From NCBI GenBank assembly GCA_902788605.1, contig CADAKX010000021.1, positions 1 to 46,837 on the forward strand: a stretch of 46,837 bases of DNA, read 5' to 3'. The notes beneath the pieces were generated by a model, which ran no database searches, was not told where the DNA came from, and saw only the letters and a list, made by a program, of their open reading frames with translations. Shown here in pieces: positions 7,167 to 14,287 of the stretch (position 1 is its first letter; each line of letters begins with the position of its first letter). Made by a program: the position numbers and the translations under genes. This DNA is from an uncultured Prevotellaceae bacterium. Its GTDB lineage: Bacteria; Bacteroidota; Bacteroidia; Bacteroidales; Bacteroidaceae.

Positions 7167-8255
7167 ATGAAGAAGACGATACTGGTCATACTCTTATTGT
7201 CGTTGGTGGGCATAATGCCTGCCAACGCAATAAGTTTTTCGACCAGTCGTCTGGAGAGTATTGCCAAGAGTCTAAGACTCAATTCGCTGGATACATTGAC
7301 AATAGGAAGTCATTACCACTATAAGTATCAGGGGCATGACTTGAATGTGCGTGTCAACCAGTATGGCGAGGTGGAGCATATTGGATTGCTGCTCTTTCCG
7401 CGGGGAAGTCGAACAGAACAGACAATGGTGCTCTATGACTTTCTGGAGCGTACGCTTTTGGAACGTTTGATGCCTAATCTGGATGGTGGTCTGAAGTTCA
7501 AATTGCAGAACGAGAATCTTCTGTTCCTTCGTGGTAGTGCTCGCACAGCCATGCACCTTGACACGACGGCAATCAACGGCTTCTCTTTCAACCGTATAGA
7601 TTTTAAGAACTATGAGGTTTGCTGGAAGAAAGGTGAAAACGAACTGCTGAAGATTCAATTCGGAATGGATTATCAGACGCTTTCTGGCTGCGATGCCATA
7701 GAACTGGACACCCGTTTTATGCAACGTCTAAAACGGTTTAAGCCCCACGACTACAAGAAAAAGACATGGGCCTTTCCAGAGCACTCAGATGTCTATGTAG
7801 CTGCTGGTGATACGTTTCTGATTCGCGAATTCCGCAATGACCTTTACTACGAACGTACTAATGGTGAATGGCACTTGGCTGACAGCACCAGTACTCAAGG
7901 TAAGATACTGAGAAATATGATGCTTAGTCTGGAGTCAGATGCACAACCCTTGCTTACCGTCTCTTTAGACCAGCACAGTGATGTGAAGGACGTTCTGACA
8001 TTGCCCTATAAGTATTGGTTGCAGATGTGTCTCGATGAGGGTTGTACCCCCTTCTTCGGAATTAAGCGCAAGGGATCAGACAAGTATGAAGGCACAGTGC
8101 TCATGACTCATCCAGGGGCAGGTTATGTCCATCTGATGAGTGTAGAGATTCCCGTTAGTACGCTGGAAAATGGTGGCAATGGCCCCATCCGTGGCTATTT
8201 GTTTGTTTATATTCCAATGCATAACGTGTCAAGCGATTATTTTAAAATTCATTAA
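7167..8255 (+). CDS. Secreted protein of unknown function, 362 residues
   Basis: Residues 1-21 form a signal peptide (MKKTILVILLLSLVGIMPAN, cleaved near ANA-IS); no lipobox. The mature part looks like a mixed alpha/beta periplasmic protein with no recognised domain. Visible stretches include 'SRLESIAKSLRLNSLDTLTI', 'YQGHDLNVRVNQYGEVEHIG' and a conserved-looking C-terminal beta region 'RGYLFVYIPMHNVSSDYFKI'. Packed between operon members with gaps of 2 bp on each side, so surely co-transcribed. It seems specific to this operon type. Confidence 0.8.
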   Translation: MKKTILVILLLSLVGIMPANAISFSTSRLESIAKSLRLNSLDTLTIGSHYHYKYQGHDLNVRVNQYGEVEHIGLLLFPRGSRTEQTMVLYDFLERTLLERLMPNLDGGLKFKLQNENLLFLRGSARTAMHLDTTAINGFSFNRIDFKNYEVCWKKGENELLKIQFGMDYQTLSGCDAIELDTRFMQRLKRFKPHDYKKKTWAFPEHSDVYVAAGDTFLIREFRNDLYYERTNGEWHLADSTSTQGKILRNMMLSLESDAQPLLTVSLDQHSDVKDVLTLPYKYWLQMCLDEGCTPFFGIKRKGSDKYEGTVLMTHPGAGYVHLMSVEIPVSTLENGGNGPIRGYLFVYIPMHNVSSDYFKIH

Positions 8256-8257
8256 TC

Positions 8258-8959
8258 ATGTTTAGAAGATATTTTTCTGTTGTTTTGCTGTTCGCATTCT
8301 GTTCTATGGCATCGGCTCAGTCGAATGTCGATGAGAAGAAGCGTGAGATAAACAGTATCAAGAAAAGTCCAGAGCAATACCTGTATGTCGAGGTCGTTGA
8401 TTCGTTGGAAGAGGTGGCCGTGACAAAGGCTCAGCATTATTTGCAGGATGAAATTGACGAGTTTGTAGAGCAGCAGGCGAAGCTAAAGAATGCACCGAAG
8501 ATTGTTGCTGTTGATATGAAGAAGGTGGTCACGATGCCACGCGGTAATAATCGTGTACGTGCGTTTGCCTACATAAAAAAGAGTAACATTATTGCTGCTG
8601 ATAATGCTGTGGTGCTGAAACGTGATGTCAAGCCAGCAGATGCAAAACCTGCCCTCAACGATGCGACAGTGAAAACCAAACGCCAAGAGACGATAGACAG
8701 ACTATTGGCCGTGAAGCGTTTTGCCGATTTGGAGGGGTGCTTGAACAAGCTGAAAGGCGAAGGGCGTATTAGTAAGTTTGGCAAGCAGAAGACTTTGCAA
8801 AACTTGGATCTCTACGTGTTGGTTGTCTACAATCGTAATGGCGATATAGAGGCTGTGCTGAGTGAAGGCCCACAGCGCACGAATCTGGCAACGGGTAAGG
8901 TTGACAATATCAGTAATTACAAAGAGCGTGGTGCCATTGGCGTCATGATTAGCAAATAA
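8258..8959 (+). CDS. Secreted protein of unknown function, 233 residues
   Basis: A signal peptide (MFRRYFSVVLLFAFCSMASA, then Q) leads to a mature domain starting 'EKKREINSIKKSPEQYLYVE'. The opening 'SPEQYLYVEVVDSLEEVAVTKAQHYLQDEI' has the shape of the small alpha/beta domains of LPP20/FlgT-N type (strand, then a helix with alternating A/K residues), but the match is by eye only. A central lysine-rich segment is followed by a helical domain with 'RLLAVKRFADLEGCLNKLKGEGRI' and a final beta pair. Starts 2 bp after the previous gene. Probably periplasmic. Confidence 0.78.
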   Translation: MFRRYFSVVLLFAFCSMASAQSNVDEKKREINSIKKSPEQYLYVEVVDSLEEVAVTKAQHYLQDEIDEFVEQQAKLKNAPKIVAVDMKKVVTMPRGNNRVRAFAYIKKSNIIAADNAVVLKRDVKPADAKPALNDATVKTKRQETIDRLLAVKRFADLEGCLNKLKGEGRISKFGKQKTLQNLDLYVLVVYNRNGDIEAVLSEGPQRTNLATGKVDNISNYKERGAIGVMISK

Positions 8960-8974
8960 AATCTATTGAAGAAA

Positions 8975-10003
8975 ATGAAAAGGAAATTAATAGTACTTTT
9001 GACGTTGGTGATGGCCCTGGCATGCCCTAAGGCTATGCAGGCTGAGGAGGTAACTGTGACCATTCTTACCGACAATTACACCGACGTGAGTAAGAGTCTG
9101 GTGGAAACCATGCAGCGCAACTTGGGACGTCTGTTGTCAGAGATTAATATGTCTGACTCACAAAACAAGGCACAGCTGAATTTGGCTAATAGCAATATAC
9201 CAGAGAGTGTGATGAGTCCTGATGCCAAGGGTATGCTGAACGCCCTGTGGGACAATATCCATTTCTCGTGCGATGATGCCGAAGTGGTGGATAAATTATG
9301 GCCTATGAAGGATGGTTTCATGCTGCGCCAGATACCTCTCATTATCAATCCACAGGGAGAAACCTTTGGTCATGGAAACTATCAGGAGGCTACAGTCGAT
9401 TTTGATAAAAACGGCCGTATCGTCGACTTTCAGTTCGTTTTTGACAGCCAGTTGTCAGAGAGCATGGAGCGTTGTGGCTCTGCTGTAGACATGGAGCGCA
9501 AACTGAAGATTCTGAAGTTCTGTGATAAGTTTGCCACCTATTATAATACGAAGCGTTTGGATAAACTGCAGGAAATCTTTAGTGATGATGCTCTGATTAT
9601 CACGGGTAATGTAACTCAGGTGTATCATCCTGAGGCTGGTGCCATGAAGCCCAAGGTGACCTATAAAAAGCAAACCAAGACAGAATATCTGTCGAATCTC
9701 CGTCGTACCTTTGCCCGCAATAAGTATATCGACGTGAAGTTCTCAGAAATAGGCGAGGGTGGTGGATGCGGTCCTGTCACAGTTTCGGCTAATAATCCAA
9801 ATATGTATGGTGTACGTTTGCATCAGGCTTGGCGTTCATCCAATTATAGTGATGATGGCTATGTATTCCTTTTGTGGGAGTTCCGTGGTGAGGACGATTA
9901 TATCCTGCATGTTCGTACTTGGCAGCCAGAGTACCTAGACAGGGCAAAGACACAGCCGTTACCTCAGGAAGAGGTGTTCTCGTTAAGTGATTTTGATTTG
10001 TAA
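8975..10003 (+). CDS. Secreted protein with a possible NTF2-like domain
   Basis: I place the start at ATG 8975 (MKRKLIVLLTLVMALACPKA), which gives a proper signal peptide cleaved after 'MQA'; a TTG at 8966 would add three residues. The mature protein is about 320 residues. The first part ('ILTDNYTDVSKSLVETMQRN') is helical. From about residue 165, 'KILKFCDKFATYYNTKRLDKL' followed by 'FSDDALIITG' is the opening of an NTF2-like cone-shaped fold, and the later strands 'YVFLLWEFRGEDDYILHVRTWQP' could complete it. Such domains bind small ligands or mediate assembly. Fifteen bp from its stop begins the next gene. Confidence 0.78.
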   Translation: MKRKLIVLLTLVMALACPKAMQAEEVTVTILTDNYTDVSKSLVETMQRNLGRLLSEINMSDSQNKAQLNLANSNIPESVMSPDAKGMLNALWDNIHFSCDDAEVVDKLWPMKDGFMLRQIPLIINPQGETFGHGNYQEATVDFDKNGRIVDFQFVFDSQLSESMERCGSAVDMERKLKILKFCDKFATYYNTKRLDKLQEIFSDDALIITGNVTQVYHPEAGAMKPKVTYKKQTKTEYLSNLRRTFARNKYIDVKFSEIGEGGGCGPVTVSANNPNMYGVRLHQAWRSSNYSDDGYVFLLWEFRGEDDYILHVRTWQPEYLDRAKTQPLPQEEVFSLSDFDL

Positions 10004-10017
10004 CCCATTTCTCCCTT

Positions 10018-11628
10018 ATGAAAAAGATTTTGGCTATACTGGCAATCCTGCCTTTAGCAGTAGCGGCTTTTGCCCAAGAGTCTGCTTTGAGTATTAGTGA
10101 ACTGCCCAATCTCAATACGGTGGACAAAGCTTTAGGTACTAATGCTCAAGTGAACTTTTTGTCGGCAAACAACAATCTCGTTGTGACCTCATCGAACAAA
10201 AACGATGAGGTGAAAGCAGCGGTGAAACAGAACGATGGAAAGTTTGTGGTGAAGGTGCTCTGTGATATGAGCAACAAAAGTGCTGATAGTAAACGTAAGT
10301 TTACGGTGAAACTCAGTGGAACATCTCAGCAGGAAAGTACGGAAAAAATCCTGACGGCAGGAAAGAACTTCTTCTTCGAGGTGGTGACAGCTGAGCATCA
10401 GCTCTGTTTCAACTTCCCGCAGAACACGAGTCCGTTGTATAAAACCAGCGAAAAGAAGTCGTGCGTTGAAATCAATGTGCCACAGGATATTGGCTCATTG
10501 CATTTACGTTTCACAGAGGGTATCGGCCGACAGTTGACCACCAAGAGTTCTCAGGGTTATAACATTTTGGCACTCGAGATTGATTGTGCACAGTTAACAG
10601 CCTTCTTTGATCGTCAGAAGAAAGCAGAGGATAAGGCGCGAGAAGCAGAGGTGGCCTTGGCTACTTTCAAAGCAGAATTCGAGGAAAAGATGAATGACGA
10701 TGGGTTTGACTTCGATGCTGCAGAGGCGCATGAGGCTGAACTGAAGGCAGCGGCCGATAAGGCTGTAGCTGATATTCCAACCTTTTATATCACGCTTTCT
10801 GGTGACAAAACTAATACCATCGATTTGGCGGACGAGAAAGATTTCTTCTCGTATTCAAGAACAGGTCAGATGGAGGGACTGATTAACAATCTATTGACGG
10901 CTAAGAGTTTGGTGACCGTTGGTGTGGACGATGTGCTTCGCAAGGAAATCCGTACCGTGGCAACGACCGAGGTGGCCGAGAAATTGAACTTGGCTAACAA
11001 TGCCTATAATGCTGGACAATTCAAGACTGCTGCCTCATATTATCAGCAGGCTCTGGAGAGCAAGGAAGCCACTGATGAGAATAAAACTGAGATTCAGGCT
11101 TTCCTGAGTCGTGTTAATGACTGCTCCGCTGCTCAGATTGAGGCCAACAAGGTGTTGACGTTACTCAAGAACTATAAGGATAATGGTAAGGATGTGAACC
11201 CCGATGAGGTGGTAGCTCTCTATGACGTGGCTATCGCAAACTATAAGACAATCTACTCTATCACCCGTAATGATCGTTATCAGCAGCGCATAGAGGCTCT
11301 GGAAAAGAGTCGTGCAAAGATTGGATATGTGATGAGTGGCACTGTCATCAGTACCGACTTCAAGCAGGGACAGCTCATGGAAGAGGCGATTACGGGTATT
11401 GAGATCTATGGCGTTTCTGCCAAGACGAAGGATATGATGAAGGGTGTTCATGGTGTGCATGTTGGAACGGTAGATCCTGCAGGAAAATTCCATGTAGAGG
11501 TGCCTCGCGAAGAGTACGAGGGACTTCTGTTCGTACCTTCTGGCAACAAGAAGTTCTCAAAGAATGTTTACCAAACCCTGCGTGGTAAAAAGCATCTGGA
11601 CATCAAAGTCGTTTTTTCAAGAGATTAA
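10018..11628 (+). CDS. Secreted TPR-containing protein of unknown function, 536 residues
   Basis: A signal peptide (MKKILAILAILPLAVAAFAQ) is followed by a beta-rich N-terminal domain (about 25-195), then an alanine/glutamate-rich coiled-coil-like stretch (about 200-255; 'EDKAREAEVALATFKAEFEE'). A TPR-like helix pair follows at about 325-350 ('KLNLANNAYNAGQFKTAASY'), and a small C-terminal beta-sandwich domain (about 440-536, 'GTVDPAGKFHVEVPREEYEG') resembles carboxypeptidase-regulatory/SpeA-type modules. The architecture suits a periplasmic scaffold. No catalytic motif seen. It has the strongest sign of protein-protein contact surfaces among the secreted members of the operon. Confidence 0.8.
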   Translation: MKKILAILAILPLAVAAFAQESALSISELPNLNTVDKALGTNAQVNFLSANNNLVVTSSNKNDEVKAAVKQNDGKFVVKVLCDMSNKSADSKRKFTVKLSGTSQQESTEKILTAGKNFFFEVVTAEHQLCFNFPQNTSPLYKTSEKKSCVEINVPQDIGSLHLRFTEGIGRQLTTKSSQGYNILALEIDCAQLTAFFDRQKKAEDKAREAEVALATFKAEFEEKMNDDGFDFDAAEAHEAELKAAADKAVADIPTFYITLSGDKTNTIDLADEKDFFSYSRTGQMEGLINNLLTAKSLVTVGVDDVLRKEIRTVATTEVAEKLNLANNAYNAGQFKTAASYYQQALESKEATDENKTEIQAFLSRVNDCSAAQIEANKVLTLLKNYKDNGKDVNPDEVVALYDVAIANYKTIYSITRNDRYQQRIEALEKSRAKIGYVMSGTVISTDFKQGQLMEEAITGIEIYGVSAKTKDMMKGVHGVHVGTVDPAGKFHVEVPREEYEGLLFVPSGNKKFSKNVYQTLRGKKHLDIKVVFSRD

Positions 11629-11658
11629 CCGATTTATTAACTTAATAACTTAAAAACA

Positions 11659-12228
11659 ATGAAAAAAATCTTAAGTTTCCTGGCTGTGGCCATGCTCTTA
11701 GGAGTAATCGCTCCTCAAACTGCTTATGCAGAGAAAAAGAAAGACAAGGATAAGAAGGGATGGAAATGGGAGATGCCCAAGAAGATGACGGGTATTGATG
11801 AATTTGACCATTACCTGCGTGTTTGTGATACGCTCAATACTCGTATCTTGACTTATATGGATAGCGTGACATTCTATACGGTACGCCCCATTGACGTAAA
11901 ACAGCCTGATGGTACAATCATCAAACGCCGTTGTGTTGTTGATGACAAGGATAATATTCGTGGCTCAAACGAGGCTTTGGCACAGTATTTTGACATGACG
12001 AATACTGGTTTGGATATTCTTGGAGACTTGGTGAAAATTACAGGTGAAACGACTGTGGCAACGGCTTCACTGGCAGGTGATCCGCTCAAAGCACTCTCTT
12101 ACGGTAAATATCTGAAGGCTGGTCCTAATATTGCCATTGAGGGTGGTAAGATGATGAAGCAGCTCCTGAAGAAGATGAATGAACAAAAGAAGGAGATTAT
12201 TCAAACAACGAGCCTATCACAAAGCTGA
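11659..12228 (+). CDS. Secreted protein of unknown function, last gene of the operon; C-terminus frameshifted
   Basis: A signal peptide (MKKILSFLAVAMLLGVIAPQ...AYA) is followed by a lysine-rich segment 'EKKKDKDKKGWKWEMPKKMT' and a helical domain. As read, the frame ends at 12228 with the odd residues 'TTSLSQS'. In the -1 frame from 12204 the reading continues sensibly as 'NNEPITKLSEEYNNAIAEIQ' and on to a TAA at 12321-12323. One extra A in the A3 run at 12203-12205 would restore a protein of about 221 residues. So either the gene was recently damaged, or the base was lost in sequencing. The tail is acidic and helical, which fits the rest of the protein. Confidence 0.75.
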   Translation: MKKILSFLAVAMLLGVIAPQTAYAEKKKDKDKKGWKWEMPKKMTGIDEFDHYLRVCDTLNTRILTYMDSVTFYTVRPIDVKQPDGTIIKRRCVVDDKDNIRGSNEALAQYFDMTNTGLDILGDLVKITGETTVATASLAGDPLKALSYGKYLKAGPNIAIEGGKMMKQLLKKMNEQKKEIIQTTSLSQS

Positions 12229-12402
12229 GTGAGGAGTATAACAACGCGATAGCCGAGATCCAAGCTAAGGATGCATCTATTCAGGTTCCTGAGGATGGTG
12301 ATGCTGATATTGATGGGCTATAACAAAATTGATATTGACACGTAGCTGGTGAAGAAGTAACAACTTGCGTGCAGTCGCGTGACCATACTTAGGAACCAGA
12401 AT

Positions 12403-12440
12403 TAATTCCCTGACGTTTGCTTGCAGATGTCAGGGAATTA
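12403..12440. repeat. 12-bp perfect inverted repeat beside a transposase remnant (REP-like)
   Basis: TAATTCCCTGAC (12403-12414) and GTCAGGGAATTA (12429-12440) form a 12-bp stem with a 14-nt loop. No T-run follows, so it is not a good terminator. Its place directly upstream of a RAYT-like gene start is where REP-type palindromes recognised by such enzymes are found. Confidence 0.6.
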
Positions 12441-12456
12441 TCGTATCTTTGCCGAC

Positions 12457-12696
12457 ATGAAGTGCGAGGTCTATGAGAGCCAGAAGGCATATGCAGGCGA
12501 GAAGAAACCATCAATGTTGAGACGCTGTGTGGGTCATGACTACACGGAGCGTATGATGTATATGGTAACCATGGTGGTTGAAGGTCGCCGTCCGCTGTTG
12601 CTGCTTGCTCCGTGGGAACGCCACAACGAACGACTAACCATTCGTCGTGACCAATGTCTGGCGCTCAACGTACTGTCTCGGATGATATGCTTGTAA
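12457..12696 (+). pseudogene. Truncated REP-associated (RAYT/Y1-type) transposase remnant
   Basis: From ATG 12457 the frame reads MKCEVYESQKAYAGEKKPSM, then 'LRRCVGHDYTERMMYMVTMV', 'VEGRRPL'. The 'HDYTxRxxYMVTMxVEGRxPL' pattern is the N-terminus of the Bacteroidetes RAYT-like Y1-transposase family, whose members are about 200-300 residues and carry an HxH (often 'MPDHLH') and a catalytic tyrosine further on. Here the reading changes to unrelated sequence after 'GRRPLL' and stops after 80 codons; neither the HUH motif nor the tyrosine is present. A TATCTTTG box at 12444-12451 sits only 5 bp before the ATG. It is a dead fragment, not a functional gene. Confidence 0.65.
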
Positions 12697-12759
12697 ATTT
12701 AAGAATATCATGGAAAGCCTTTGTTTCAAAGGAATAGATTATGGTGGGGTGATTTCAAA

Positions 12760-12794
12760 AATAGCGCCCTGTCAACGATTGACAGAGCGCTATT
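12760..12794 (-). terminator. Terminator of the xylan operon
   Basis: AATAGCGC and CTGTCAA (12760-12775) pair with TTGACAG and GCGCTATT (12779-12794) with one internal mismatch and a 3-nt loop. On the minus strand, stem and A/T-rich flank lie 25 bp after the stop of the last GH43 gene (12819). Confidence 0.75.
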
Positions 12795-12818
12795 AAAATA
12801 TTGGTGTTTACTTCCCGA

Positions 12819-14285
12819 TTACCAGTTGGCGCGGAAGTTCCACTTAGAGTTATCGCTGTTGAAGTCGTATTCAGCCAGGGTGGGGGTAGAGTCGCCTGCA
12901 GAGTAGATGCAGTACTTGGTGTTCTTACCCTCCTGACCAGGGATGGCGTAAGGCATGATGCGATAGGTGCCATCGGTCAACTGCTCAATCCACCACAGCT
13001 GGGCATCCTCGCCTGCATAGTCCTTGGTGGTCAACTCGAGGTCGGCTGTAGCGGTGAGGGCGCGGTTGGTGCCTTCAATCTTGATCTCGTAGAGAGGACC
13101 GGTCAGGCGGCCACCCTTCTCAGGACGTGGGGTGATGGTCCACTTCTGCCAGGGACGGAACATATAGTCGCTGCAGCGAACGCCAATCTCGCCCTTGGGC
13201 CATGAGCCCTGAACCTGCTCCAGTGTCTGGTTGGCAATGGGCTGGGGAGGAGCGGCATTGGCCTGCTGACCACCACCGAATCCGCCAAAGCCTCCTGCAC
13301 GCTGAACGTTCATGCGAACGAAGTCGACAGCCAGCTCCAGAGAGTAGCCGCGGCGCTCGCTCTCAATCTCGTAGGTACCTGCCTTGAACAGCTCGCCGGC
13401 ATAAGGCCAGTCGTTCTTCCACAGCAGGGGACGGATGGCGAGGACAGAGCGTCCACCCTGGTCGAAGTCGGCCTCCCAGTGGAACGATGCTACCTCGACA
13501 CCTTCGTCGATGATGGTGCGTCCGAAGTGACCTGCGCCAGTCTTGCGGTCGCCAGCGGCAACCACCATGCGGCCACCGCCATGGAACATGTCGCGGCCTA
13601 CGTTGTCGATATAGGGACCCTCAACGCTCTTGGCGCGGCCCACCACAATATTATAGGTGGAGTTCACACCGTCGCAACAGGTGCCGTGGGTGCCCAGCAG
13701 ATAATACCAGCCATTACGATAGATGAGGTCGGTGGCCTCGCAGTCGATGGCGATGTCCTTCTCTTTGTTGCCGGCAACACGATAGCCCGTCTTGGGGTCA
13801 ATCTCGATGAGGCGGATGGTGCCGAAATAGGTACCATAGCTCACCCACATGCGACCCGTGGTGGGGTCGAGAAGTACGCCGGGGTCGATGGCGTCCTGGT
13901 CTTCCATACCATCACTCGAACAAACCTCTACGGCCGTGCTCCACTTGAAGTCGGGGCTCTTGGGGTCGAGGGTCTTGTTCCACATGGTGAGGATGCGGCC
14001 GCTGTGACCACCACCCAGGCCACCACCGGTGGCACCATAGATGCAGAGATAACGGTCGCCCACCTTGATCACGTCGGGGGCAGCACCGCCACCAGGACGC
14101 TCAGCGCCGCTGTGCCAGTTCCAGCCGTCTTCAGAGATAAGGCCGCCGCCACCGGTGCCAAAGGTATAGTACTTGCCTTCGCACTCGGCGATGGTAGAGG
14201 GATCATGGATGTATGGTTGTCCTATTTGGGCGTTTGCGGCTGAGGCAATGGCCAGTGCCGCAAGGATTGTATGTAAGCGTTGCAT
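12819..14285 (-). CDS. GH43 family glycosidase, arabinanase-like
   Basis: A 488-residue exported enzyme (signal MQRLHTILAALAIASAANAQ). The five-bladed propeller carries the GH43 triad: D28 in 'IHDPST', D134 in 'DAIDPGV', E183 in 'DCEATDL'. The 'YIHDPSTI' start and 'GTHGTCCDG' loop resemble endo-1,5-alpha-L-arabinanases. A glycine-rich insert 'GGFGGFGGGQQANAAPPQP' (about 333-351) links to a C-terminal beta domain of about 125 residues ('QLWWIEQLTDGTYRIMPYAI') that looks like a carbohydrate-binding trefoil. Last gene of the minus-strand xylan operon, 2 bp after its neighbour; it would remove arabinose side chains or cut arabinan. Specificity not provable by eye. Confidence 0.85.
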   Translation of the reverse strand: MQRLHTILAALAIASAANAQIGQPYIHDPSTIAECEGKYYTFGTGGGGLISEDGWNWHSGAERPGGGAAPDVIKVGDRYLCIYGATGGGLGGGHSGRILTMWNKTLDPKSPDFKWSTAVEVCSSDGMEDQDAIDPGVLLDPTTGRMWVSYGTYFGTIRLIEIDPKTGYRVAGNKEKDIAIDCEATDLIYRNGWYYLLGTHGTCCDGVNSTYNIVVGRAKSVEGPYIDNVGRDMFHGGGRMVVAAGDRKTGAGHFGRTIIDEGVEVASFHWEADFDQGGRSVLAIRPLLWKNDWPYAGELFKAGTYEIESERRGYSLELAVDFVRMNVQRAGGFGGFGGGQQANAAPPQPIANQTLEQVQGSWPKGEIGVRCSDYMFRPWQKWTITPRPEKGGRLTGPLYEIKIEGTNRALTATADLELTTKDYAGEDAQLWWIEQLTDGTYRIMPYAIPGQEGKNTKYCIYSAGDSTPTLAEYDFNSDNSKWNFRANW

Positions 14286-14287
14286 AG

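Noticed and set aside
12195-12230. Programmed -1 frameshift in the last operon gene
   Set aside because: No X-XXY-YYZ slippery site or obvious downstream structure at 12200-12210; simple base loss is more likely.
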